64,000 nt of DNA, from the NCBI GenBank assembly GCA_905250125.1, contig CAJNOL010000060.1, positions 62,001 to 126,000 of the forward strand. The letters are read 5' to 3'. The DNA is from Rotaria sordida (lineage: Eukaryota > Rotifera > Eurotatoria > Philodinida > Philodinidae). The notes below the pieces were generated by a model that was not told where the DNA came from, did no database searches, and was given only the letters and a program-made list of their open reading frames with translations. Every line of letters starts with the position of its first letter. The stretch's first letter is position 1. The position numbers and the translations under genes are program-made. Below, one piece after another: positions 42,075-54,305 of this stretch.

Positions 42075-45000
42075 TCAATTCTGTTCATTGAAATACTGAT
42101 GATAAAATGCATAAATTTTCTCACGAGCACTTTGACCACCTCGAATACAATCCCATTTTGTTTGTAATTGATGTGTTATACAATTAAAAGTTTGTTCAAT
42201 TTCATCGTCTGTTACATCATTTGTTAAACCAAGCATTGAATGTAATGTTGATTTGTTAAGTATTGTTTGAACAAATGTTTCATCTTGAGCAGTATATTCT
42301 TGTCCATCAAATGTATAATAATTAGTTGATTGTTGTGTTTCTGATGTTGTACATTGACCAGCTATACATGTTAAACCTTCACCCATATTCCATAATTTTG
42401 ATATTAATAAATTTTCATCAATTGAATTTGATGATATCATTGTATTAAGATTTAATCGAGCATACACAATTCCATGTGTATCTAATTGACGTTTACATGT
42501 TGATTTTTGATGATCAATACTATATTCAACAGATGATTCAAGATAAATAGTAAAATTTTCAAATAATTCATCGTCACCATTATGTTGATAAACATCACCA
42601 AAATCACGTCGAATAAAACGTACATATGGACATAAATCTTGACATATATAAAGTTCATCATCATTTATGTTATTATTTAATGGTCGTAAGATATTTTCAT
42701 TTTTAAAATTTGAATTAAGTGATGGAAATTGTTGTCGTAATTCATATTCAATTATATCCATTTGATCACTACGTGTACAAGGATTATATTGAAATTGTAT
42801 ACGAAAATCAAATATATCATCATATGTTTTAGTTTGTTCAAATTTTGATGAACTACGATCTCGAATAACGTCTAAAAAAAACAAAAACATATATAATCAT
42901 TTTTTTTTCTTTAATGAATTTTTCATAACTTTTATCAATACTGTAGTTTTTTTTTAATGATTGAAATTCCTGTGAAAACAAAACTATAAGAGATTTACAT
43001 GTACTAATTATGAGAATAATGTATTAAAATCTTGCTAGATTATCCAAGATAAATATATCATAAAAAAACAAAAAGAAAGATTTCATGATGTAATGAATAC
43101 AAAAAAAATCATACAATGTAATGTTTTTATTGAATGATTATATTTCAATCAAACGTAAAAAAAAAATTATTCTCAATATAGCTCTTTTGAAACTAAAAGA
43201 TAGAACTCACACGTGTACCTGCGTCTCATTATATTAATACGACACGTGTGTAAAGTCGAAAATCCTTTTGCATACTATAGTTGTTTTCGAAAGATAATCG
43301 ATCATTAGAGACATGACCTATATCTTACTCATTTCTGCATTTCGAACACAAAATTTTTTTTATTTCTCTTTTTTTTAGTGACGTTCTGTTGTTTATTTGC
43401 TCTATTGCCATTCGTTCGTTATTTTTCGTTTTCGTTTTCGTTTTCTGTTCTTAATTAAGCACTATTATCATTCGAACCATTTTTTAACGAATAAATAAAC
43501 AGGTCGTATATATTCATTATATGCTTGGTCATGTCGCACTTTTTATCTTGATCATATGACTATTATGACAAATTAACGCATGACTACTCGTCATTGTTGA
43601 CATCTTCAATATAAATGTTTATAGGCGGAAAGATTACTGACTACACTATTTTGAAAATTCACAAATATATTCCAGTCATTTGAACTTCAACAAAGATTTT
43701 GAAATGTTGTAGAACAGTGTTAAACTTGTTGTTAATGCTGTTCAGCATCCTTTTTTCTTTGCTAATAAATTCTGGAAAATGAGTCTGGTGGCAGTTATTT
43801 TCAGTCGCGATGGAAAGCATATCCAATAATCTTTGGCTCCAGTTGCGATGAATGGGAGAGCCGCAAAACTTCGACTTAAAACCAATACTCATTATACTTT
43901 TTTCTTCGACAAACATCATATGAGTTCCAAAAAAATGCAGAACTTGATCTAGTGAATGACATTAAATTGGCCGAAAGAAAAAATGGCGAAGAATAAAATA
44001 GCGAATATAAAAAATGGTGAAGTAAAAAAATGTCGAAAACTTTATAGTAAGAGAATAGAACACCAATCATATTAGAATGTCGAAAAAGCTTATTTTAACA
44101 TTCTCTACTAACAGGATGAGGATATTTTACTACATACAAATATGTAATAGATATCTAAACAGGATATTCATACGTTGTTAAAACTGGAAGCAAGCTGAAT
44201 TTGATCACTCAGGAGTCTGATTGAAAGATTGTCGATGAAATTGATCGCATTTATGAGGAGTTGAGGAACTTTTTGAGAGGTATTGAGCAAAAAGATGCAT
44301 AAAATGTTGGAGATTTTCTAGGGGAAAAAGCGAAAAAGGGCGGATCAACTGCAGCGCAGAATATTCCTGTGGTTAGGTACCAACAAAAAATAGGCTTGTC
44401 GATATATGTTGTCGGTTAGGAAAGGACAGAATGTCGGTGTAAGACGTGACAATAAGATACAGACCTAATTAGAACTACGAACTACCGATTCAGATTCGCG
44501 TCTTCAAGTAGATACTAGTACAGAACTGAAAGATATAGTGTCACTTAGTGATGTCTAGAACATTTTCAATAGTGTGAGTCAAATATATATTTTCACTGTT
44601 TTTATATGATCGACATTTTTTCTTTCGTAATAATTGTTTTCGCCTTTTCTCGTGTCGACATTTTCGTTTACGCTATTCTTTCGTTCGCTATTTTTTCTTT
44701 CGGTCATTTTGATACATACCGATCTAGTTTCAATTTCGAATCTGATAGCATCTTATAATCGTAAAACAATAAATTTTCTTATCATTGAATATACAACTGT
44801 GATGAGTTAACCCTATCGTATAATTGTATATTCTTTTTCATATGTTCCTCTTTCCTACGTATCTTCGCTTATTATTAGAAAGTTAAAAAAAAAAATCTTG
44901 TATGTTGATTTACCTATATTTGATGTTCTTTGAAAATCTTTTGAAAATTCAATAATTGAATAATGTAATGATGGATCAACTATACAAACATGAGTTTGTT

Positions 45001-47059
45001 TATCATCTGATTGTAAATAAATTCGAAAAACATGTTTTTGTTGTTGAACATAATATTGATATCCTTCAAGTTTTTCAACAAATTTCCGAGTTTGACTAAT
45101 TGGTTTAACATTACAAAATGATGAACGTAAACTATTATCTGATTGTTTGGAATCGTGTATTGATTGATAATAATATTGATTATCAGTTGTTGGAATTTTT
45201 TTTTGAATAAGATTATAAATTTGTTCAATTGAATATTTATAATTAAAACGAAAACGTCTAGAAAAAAAATATGCAACACCTGTTCGAACACTAACAACAT
45301 ATGATGATAATTCATGATATGGTATTGATTCTAAAACTTGTTTTACATAATTTGAAAATTCTTCATATGTTTCATGTGATGATGTTTGATGATTATTGAA
45401 AACTTGTGGTAAATATAATTTTTTTGAATGATGGTGACGAGAACGTGTACCAAGATATTCAATAAAACGAATTCTAATCGAATTTATCGATGATGCATTT
45501 TCGAAAAGAATAAAACATTTCGTCGGTGTACGAGAATCGGATAATTGACGTTGATTAATTAAATGATTAATTTGCATTGAATCACAATTCGATGTATTTA
45601 TTAATGATGATTGACAATTATTATTATTATTCTCCGATGTTGAATTATTACCTTTTATTTTTAATGAAAAATAAAAAAGAATTTTGAAACAATTTTATTC
45701 ATATTTATATTAAAGGTAACTTAGGTTTTTAATCTTTGTCTTGTATTCTGTGTCTTTTTCTCACCAAATAAATCAAATCAGCACTGATATTTTTTCTCAT
45801 TCACTATAAACTATTATTTATTATTTTTTTTTTTTTTTCTTCGTCGACTAACGATTAAATACATAGGATAATGTGTTTGTCTCAAAATATCATATCAATA
45901 TTTTGATAACGAAGAAAGAAAAAAAAAATAATCAATGAATGGAAAATAAAATATAACAACGTGATTCAATTTCGAACTATTTTTTTTTGTGAAGATGAGA
46001 AAAAAATGTCAAAAAAAAAACTGTAGCAAAAAGTTTTTTGTTAATTGAATAGTAAATCTATAAATAAACACTATTTTAATAAGTCGAAAATATATCCATA
46101 GAATCATACCTATCAAATAAGAGTCTATTATAAATGAGACAAAAAAAAAAAAACAACGTTCTCTAATAAATATAAATAAATCCTTTTCATTCTTTTTTTG
46201 TTCTTGAATAGAAATTTATAAAAGAATGGGTAAGAGTATTTTTGATCACTAACTTTTTTTTTCAGCATTCATTCCACATTATTACTTTACAATAAAGTAT
46301 ATATGTTGCTTCAAGGTAACAATAACCTCATCCTCACACGGTAGTACTCTCCCACTATAAATTAGTTAAGAGTATTCTTGACCTAGATAAGAACTAACGT
46401 ATAATGAATAAAGCAAACAGTATAATTTATTACAATGTTTTTAAATGGATAGGTCATTTTTCTCTAAAAGTATGATGATCGAAGTAGAAGAATTCTTTGA
46501 GAACGAGAACAATACATGTCTAATAACTTCTCTCCGTAAGAGAAGTCTGTCGTTCATTAATTGATTGCACACAAAATTCGAACTTTAATTAGTATATTTA
46601 TATCAAAATATGCTTAGTTTTCAGTTGTAAAATTTTGAAAATCATCGAAATTGTTTTAGTTTTTTTTAAAAAAAACTCTTTTAATTAAAAATTATGAAAA
46701 CCAATAAGAGACAATAGAAGACTTCGTTGAGAAATTTCTATGCTTGAACAAAATAGTCAACTGAAGATATTCTATTGCCAGAAGAGATTTAATCATGGTT
46801 GCTTTCCTAATAGTTCAACATTCTTTGATATCCTTTCTATGAAGATAAATCTCAAAAGAAAAGTTTAGTGTTTTTTGTTTCATAAGAGTTTAATGAAATA
46901 ATTTTCGATCTCACATAAAATTTATTATGAATAATTTAAAAACGCTATTGAACTAGACCAGAATTCGATTGATTTCTCTTAAAAAAAAAACAAACTATAA
47001 AATGTCTATAAATAATTTATTTACTTACGATTATAATTGTATGTAAAATTATTTGCCAT
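42075..47059 (-). CDS. unrecognised 521-residue protein
   Basis: I do not recognise this protein. Three exons (47029-47059, 44914-45651, 42075-42871) join in phase (C|GT, then G|AC) to 521 residues. The N-terminus is Asn/Ser-rich. The middle (about residues 50-270) has mixed alpha/beta character with YVVSVRTGVAYFFSRRF and a hydrophobic core; the C-terminal exon contains WNMGEGLTCIAGQC and an acidic segment. No signal peptide or membrane segment is evident. It is a real gene by frame length, codon bias like its neighbours and splice phase. Introns 1 (1.4 kb) and 2 (2.0 kb) are very long for this region, and intron 2 carries a repeat element. Two separate genes are possible but less likely given the matching phase. 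Confidence 0.7.
43964..44710. repeat. element with terminal inverted repeats inside intron 2 of the unrecognised gene
   Basis: The ends read AAATTGGCCGAAAGAAAAAAT and, inverted at the other end, AAAATGACCGAAAGAAAAAAT. About 100 bp at each end is a run of AAAATNNCGAA-like units in opposite orientation. The 500-bp interior has higher complexity but no intact frame, so this may be a decayed DNA transposon. Confidence 0.6.
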
Positions 47060-47270
47060 AATGATAATGATTGATGTTATTGAGTTATTTATATCTATTT
47101 AATAAAAATCATTATATTTTCAATAAACAAATAAAAAAAAAAAAATCATTCATGTATCATCTATTAAAATTTTCTTTAAAATTAAAAACAAAACATAGAA
47201 TTCTCAAATATAGGAAAATACAAAACATCTATTTAACAAAGTATTATTCAAAATCATTCGATAAACAAAA

Positions 47271-50200
47271 TCATAGAGCATCATAATGAAATCGTTGTGA
47301 TTGCAGTTTTCGTTCACGATCATCTTCAACCTAGAATAAATGTAATTTTCAGATTATTTTTAACTTCTACAACAAAAGAAAAAAAAAACACAAACTTTTT
47401 CTCGATATTGTAATATAGCAAGTACACCTGCTAATACAATAAGTGTTACACTTAATGCAATACCCGTATGTAAAATCATTCGACTAGGTGTTATGAAAAG
47501 TTTACTATGCCATCTATATAATAAAACAAACAAAAAAAAAAAAACGTTTTTTTTTTCTTCCTTTTATTATTTAATTTTTTCTTTTCTTTGAACTTACTTT
47601 TCTGGATTCATTAATGGTGATGGTACAACAACAATTTGTGAATTCGGTATCATTTGAGTATATGTTCGAACTAATTGATTCTATAAAGATAATGGATGAT
47701 CTTAGAGAAATACATATACATATATATATATATGTAATACAAACTGATCGACTATTGGGTGGAATTGCAACGGTAAGTTTTTCTACGAAATTTGGTGTTG
47801 CACCAAGACCAATTATTACATAAGGTAATTCAAGTGTTAATTGACCTGACTGAGACATTTGAACAGCTAAAAACAAATCATTTGATTCTAACTGTCAAGA
47901 AAATCTATTCTGTTCTATCCCATATCATATTTCATAATTTTCTAATTAAATCATTTCGATTAGATCGAACTGCTGAGGATAGTGGCAAATGAAGAAGATA
48001 AAAACTAAGGAAGACAATCCAATTTAGAATAAAAAAAAATTTCACTGCACGTGTTTTTTAGAGTACGACTAGGATCTGAAAAAATTTAATTAATCGGTTA
48101 TGATTCCCAAAATTGACCTCCGACAAAGCGTCTCCCTCCTCTCTGCTTCCTTATTGACATCTTAGATCTGCCATTAGATGAAAGAATATTGTATAAATTC
48201 AATCTACCTGATAATTGAATCCAATTATCTTTAATTCCATCTAAAATAGTAATTGTTTCCATTTTAACCGATTGACCCGGTTGATCATTACCATAAGGCT
48301 GAAAGAAAACAATTATTGAAATTATTATTATTGTTTTTTGTTTAATAAATCTACCAATTTATTTTGATGAGAACATGTATCACATGAAAAAGTGCTAAGA
48401 ACTAAAATAAATAAATTTTGAAATTTTAATTTTCTTCTTATTTTTAATTTACCCATCACTTTAATAAAATGTACATCTTGTACAAGTGAATTTTGAAAAC
48501 CAATTAATTGAAAATTTTGTTTTGAATTTCCTTGTAAAACAAGTAAATCTGGATAACCCTTTAAAGAATAAAAACAAAAAAAATGTGTTAAAAATGATTT
48601 AAATTCATTTGATTATAAAATTTACATCTTCTAAAACATCAAAAAATACTGCAAGTGATGCATTTGTTGCTGCCAATACAAATATTTCATCAGCTTGAGG
48701 TATAAATGTTCGATTATAAGTACAGTGTAAATTATTATCAGGACCACATGCACGATTTTGAAGAATAATTGAAACAGTACTACCGTTTGAACTGAAATTT
48801 AAAGTTTATTTTTGATTTTTTTGTTTATCAGAATTAATAAACACAACAATATCTTGTCATTTTATTTAATAGTATAAAATCGATAAACTCTAGTAAATTA
48901 TTAATCTTTTCATAGTAGGTTTTATTATAAATATTATTCCTTTCTATTAATAGTTAGAATGTAAAATATTGAATTTTTGTCTTTGTTCAAACATCATGTC
49001 ACAAATATGATTAATATCTTTTTATCATGCGATATTAATTTACAAATCTCATGAGATTTTGCTAAAAATTTTACGTTAATATTAAAAGAACTTTCTTTAT
49101 GTTTCATATTTTTACTAGACAGAAATTTCATTGATGATCATTTTGAATTATTAATGACCTTGTAGCAGGAATCCTTTATTATAAATGAAAAAGAACTCTA
49201 CAATTCAATTTAACTAGAATCTATTAAAATTTTCCTTCGCCTATTGCGACTAAGATTACATGTCTATTAAATATTTTTTGCACAAATTGCAATTTTTATT
49301 TTTATGATCTTTATGATTGTTTCTTAACTTTTACATATGAATTTTAAACAAAATACTAAGCCTACTTCTACAATCGAAACATTTCAAACTGAATATGGAA
49401 GTGTTATATATATATATATATATCATTGCTTGATTGTGACTATCGTAATTAATAGTTTGAGATTTACCTTGCCTTCATAACAGCTACCATATCTGGATAA
49501 CCATCAAGATTATAATCAGCGATTTTAATACTGATAGGTATATAATCAAATGGTGATGGAAATTCATTCTTCGAAGGAAATCTTAAATCATTACCGAATT
49601 GAATTGGTAATTGATACCACTAAAAAAACACATCATTTTTATTAATATAAAATTTTATTTTTTTATAAAATTGTAACTCACTTCATTATTATCTCGTACA
49701 TAAATTCGACTATCTGAACAATCGAAATTCATACAAACTGGTAGAATATGTTCTAATTCACCATCAGCATCTAATAAAAGAAAATATATTATTAAAAATA
49801 AAAACTATTTTTTAATGATTAACCTATATCAGCAAATGTTGACAAATGATAAATAGCAATATTGGATGGTGGATCATATTCTGTAATTAATGTCATTTGT
49901 GTTATTGGTAATTCATAAACACGAAATTTTGGTTTATTTTTATGATTAATTGTTAAAAATAAATCTATTTATTAAGACAAAAAAAAAAAACATTGAACTC
50001 TTTGTGTTGTTTTATGCTAATCTAACCTGCAACAAGATCATTATTGAGATCAACTGTAGCTTGTGTCGAATTTGGATAAAGATTATCAACATTAATTAAT
50101 ATTTCAAAATTATTTACAGTACGATTTTTACTTAAACATTATAAAACAAAAAAGAAAAATTTATTTATAAATGAAATAAAAAATTTTTCTTACAAAGTTA

Positions 50201-51695
50201 AACAAGCTGGTTTATAATTAATTTTATCATTACTAATCATACCCAATAATTCAACATATGAATCACCATTAGCACTAAATAAATAAAAACAAAATCCTTC
50301 AAAATAAGTTCAAAATTAACAAAAATTCTTTTACTCAAGAGTTGTTGGAATTGTTTGAAATAAATAATCTATTGGTTGAAGATCGCCTGAAAAATTAAAA
50401 TTTATTTTAAATAATTTTCTTTCTATCTTCTTAACTACAACAAAAATTTTCTATAATGTAGACACCATCGAAACTGATCACAAGTGTCCACTTTATGGAA
50501 GTGCCTTTTTTTTGTAACTTAAAAGTATTCAATTGTAATTGCTCTTTGACTACACAAGATGATCTTTTCCCAACAATTACTTAAGTAGAGGTAAATCAAC
50601 TCGTGTCGACATGACTTGATGTTACACCAAGCATTGTTACAATTGTTTTTTTTCTTTTAAATATTTATGGTTAGTCTACTTCCTTTTTTAATGTGTCGCA
50701 TGATTGTTTATCATAATGCAATACACATAACATCCTGTTTTTTGTCGTTCTGTACGTGAATGACAGGATCTATGTTGATGACATTGCAAAGATTGTTATT
50801 GTTCATGGAACTAGAAATCAATGTTTACTGCTCAGAATAAGGATGTGCTCATATAGAGAGGCTTTACAATAGGACTATTGCATGTTCATTTCGATAAAAT
50901 AGAGAATGTCATCGAAGACATTTCACAATAAATATTTTTCTCATTTTACTGGTGTCTGAAACTCTCCGTCACATAATATAAGTAACAGTAAATAATACAA
51001 GATGCGTCAAATCGAGAAAAAAAATGGCAATCTATTTTTCCCAATAAGCAATATTTACTTCGTATATCTAGTTTTTAGTATTTTAAAAACTTGATTTTTG
51101 ATATTTCCAAAAAAGTTTGTGCCCACAGATTCTATCTTATAGATTATTATAGAACAAAAAATCAATACTTACTTAATTTAATTCGATCACCCCATAGAAA
51201 TCCACCATTGTATACTGTTTGATCGGATGTTGTTTTATAAAGTATAAATAAATCAAGTTTACTATCTCCATCATAATCAGCTGCTAATGCATCGTAAATA
51301 ATTCCTCTATATGTAAGAAAAAAGAAACACATAAATAAACAAATGTAATTCTTTAACATGTTTACATACGTTATATTCACTATATATTGTACTTTAGATG
51401 TTGGTGATCGATCATCATTAAGCATAACTCGAATACTATTACCTTTTGTATTTCGACAAAAAATATCAACAATTTTATCGGCATTAAAATCACCAAATGC
51501 TAATGGTATACAATCATCAATAGCGAACTTTTTATTATTACTAAAATGTCCATCAAATACATATTTTTCATTATCAATATCATTTAGAGATTTTTTTGTA
51601 TGAGCATTTATATCATTAATAATAAAATTAATGATTAATAAATAACGAAAAATTGTTGACCATTGTAAAAAACGAAATTTATTATCATGATCCAT
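47271..51695 (-). CDS. ITFG1: T-cell immunomodulatory protein homologue (integrin-alpha FG-GAP repeat protein 1)
   Basis: A type I membrane protein with FG-GAP-like repeats; its molecular role is poorly known. Sixteen exons join in phase to 623 residues (human 612): 51370-51695, 51173-51306, 50335-50386, 50194-50274, 50027-50130, 49824-49964, 49682-49770, 49468-49619, 48626-48791, 48453-48558, 48355-48401, 48208-48298, 47745-47866, 47598-47680, 47396-47513, 47271-47330. A hydrophobic signal-like segment is at about 13-31. Calcium-loop motifs typical of FG-GAP repeats include DYDGDSKLD and DYNLDGYPD. Near the C-terminus QMSQSGQLTLELPYVIIGLG and IPNSQIVVVPSP match human, then one membrane helix and a conserved basic tail ending RFHYDAL (human RFHFDAM). 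The start may lie in an upstream exon, since the ATG is five bases after an AG acceptor. Confidence 0.95.
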
Positions 51696-54230
51696 ATCAT
51701 CTAGAAAAAAAAATAATGAAATTTATAAAGTTTTTGTAATCATTTTAGGTATATATTTATCGAGATCATTATCATATGAATTAAATAGTTTAAATAAACG
51801 AGAAAAATTTATGTGTAAGCAATACTATTTTGATTTAATCAAAGTTGGAAAAAAAAAGTAAATATTGTCAGATAAAAACAGTCAAGCGAACGATTCAGAA
51901 TCAAAATAGTTCCATGCGTGCATATGACTGGTTAATTGTCTTTATCCAATGAAAAAGGATATGAGAAACCTATGATAAAATATATCAATAGCATAGGATT
52001 TATTAAAATGCATCACAAAAATTTGATTGTACCTCAAACTTCAATATTTATTATTATTCACAGATTAAATAAGGTACATAAGTGACATCTATCTAGCAGA
52101 TTTACAATAAAGAAAGATGAATTATTAAATTTGAGATAGGAAAACCTATACATTAGATAGGAAATAAATTGGTATGTTTCTCAAAAGAAAATTCATCACT
52201 GAAATCAATCAAAGTCAATACAGTTTCGGTATTAGATATTGTTTGAATTTTTTATATAAATATAGTTTGATATATTGTGAACATATGATGAGTATGGATG
52301 TGGACATGAGGGTATCTTCTTTCTGCATACTAACTTTCATATCAATACCCATATCCAAAACTTTAGTTTCAAAACAAACGAATGTCATATTCATTTGTTT
52401 TGAAACTGAAATTCTAATGTTTAAAATCTTAGAAATACTAATATATATTTAGGACGTTGTACTGTCATATCGAATAAAATCGATCTTCTTAACAATGAAA
52501 TAATGTTTTTTAAAAATCTTGCATAATTTTTTTTCCTTACTATATGACGAATAAAATCCAAAATTCAGCTAGATGTTGAGGTTACTGATATTTGGTATTG
52601 TCGGAATAGTTCGATTTTTATAAGCTTTTCTGATTTTTTTTTAAAACTTAATTCCTAAGTTTCACTACAAAAACATCGTCTGAATAATTCAAAAATAGTA
52701 TTTTTATGGGTAATTAAACGAGCTCTATTTAACCGTAGCAAAAAAACGTCAAGGAAATTTTGCACATACTTCGAATTGCCGACGCCTTAAAAATCACATT
52801 GATTCCGTTTGCCTTGGAATTATTACATTTTCGTAAGGACGAAACAAAAATTTGAAAAGATTGTACATTCGAAAGCACCATTAGTTAATCGATTAAGTGC
52901 AAATCGATGAATTTATTTTTTATAAGTGCTTGTATTTTTTTTTGTAACATATTCGACACGATTTATTGAATTCAATCATTCAAATATGAAGTTATAATTG
53001 TTCATCTACTGTGTAATATGTAAAATTGTGTTTCATTTAAAGATTACGATTTCGTTAATTGAAATCTATTATTACGCTATTATTCTAACAGGAAGTACAC
53101 AAGATTTTGCACGAGTACACAAACAAATTTATCTCTTTGAAAATGCAGTCTTTTGATAAAGCCTTGACAAACATGAATATTGAACGGATTTTTTGGTCTT
53201 CAAGTAGAACGACTAATCTTGTATAGTGTCTTTTCCCTATCACTGCAATTGATTTTCTCGTGCCGAAAATTGTCCGAAATTCTGTACGAAATAAACAATA
53301 GAATTTATCTATCGTAAAGCCAATCTCCTCACAAAGCGTCTGTAACAAACATTTCTGATCCAGTTTCTGGCTGCCACCGTTGAATTACAGCTGTTCAGTA
53401 TTGTATTCTTCTATTATTCGAAAAGATTTGATTCCATTAAAAACTAAACGGAATACTGCACGAAAAACAAGCGCTTCATAACTTTTGTTGCAGGGATTCT
53501 CTTTAAGTGAGTATTTGATGAAGAATGTGCTTAGGATAATTTCTTCAGAACGAATAATTTTAACAGCGAAATATCTAGTATTCGTAATGGTGCAAATATT
53601 TGTACGATGGCTATTATTTGAGGACCGTCTGTCTGCATTTTTGGTCGATGCGAACAGTTGTAATCAATCAACATTTTGATTTTCTACTCACGGACGATAC
53701 TAGTTACATTGTAAGAAATTATTTGAGAGAAGGTCAGCCGCGAAACCCTCATGACTGTCTCGTTGCATGGTATGATACCATAATACCACCGTATCTAGAA
53801 TTGTCAACCGGAATTTTTCAGTAACAGCGAACAAATGCGATCACTCAGTATTTCGAGGTTTTAGTCATTGGGAAATGTTACGATCGGTCTAGGAAATAAT
53901 ATGGTAGCGTGTGCGAAAAAGCAAAAGTCGTTCATATTCCTCGAGGATGTTATCTCTAGAAGGGCTATAATGCTAAGATTCCGCGTAAGTTTTCTGTCAT
54001 AGCCCTCAATTACATTAATATAGCAATCTCATTTTTGTATCATTCGACGACGCTGCAACGACGATGATGAAGCATTTGAGAAGGATGCGGATATTTTGTA
54101 TAATAAACATGCTGAAGGAATCATATATTTGGGACACATCTGGTAGGATATAGTTATTCGATATTACATGGTAGGATTTATAATAGGAATCTTTTTATGA
54201 AATATTAAGCTAAAGAAAGTTCTGATTAAC
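51696..54230. other. noncoding, with possible gene relics
   Basis: No intact gene. Short frames between about 53085 and 53824 have ordinary codon composition but no recognisable match and are broken by stops, so they could be relics. Upstream sequence of ITFG1 is expected at the left end. Confidence 0.4.
52362..52411. repeat. short hairpin
   Basis: TTTAGTTTCAAAACAAACGA and its inverse copy separated by a loop of about six bases; arms of about 22 bp with two mismatches. It may be a stable RNA hairpin or a small foldback. Confidence 0.6.
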
Positions 54231-54305
54231 ACAAAACCGAATAAGGATTCGGATCTTAGACGTATAAATTGAGAAGCCATGGCACTAACCGCTGAGCCGT
54301 TTTGC
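54231..54305 (-). tRNA. degenerate tRNA-like sequence (tRNA relic or tRNA-derived SINE head)
   Basis: On the minus strand GGCTCAGCGGTTAGTG resembles a Pol III A box, and GATCCGAATCC a B box starting 43 bases further on, the spacing seen in tRNAs. A T-arm TAAGA-TCCGAAT-CCTTA pairs with one mismatch. The acceptor and anticodon stems do not pair well, so a functional tRNA is unlikely. Confidence 0.35.

Noticed and set aside
43659..44070. Minus-strand frames of 64-86 codons in intron 2 of the unrecognised gene
   Set aside because: No similarity, no splice phase compatible with the gene, and overlap with the repeat end.
53085..53824. Possible gene relic with several short frames
   Set aside because: No recognisable similarity and multiple stops; composition alone is not enough to call a pseudogene.
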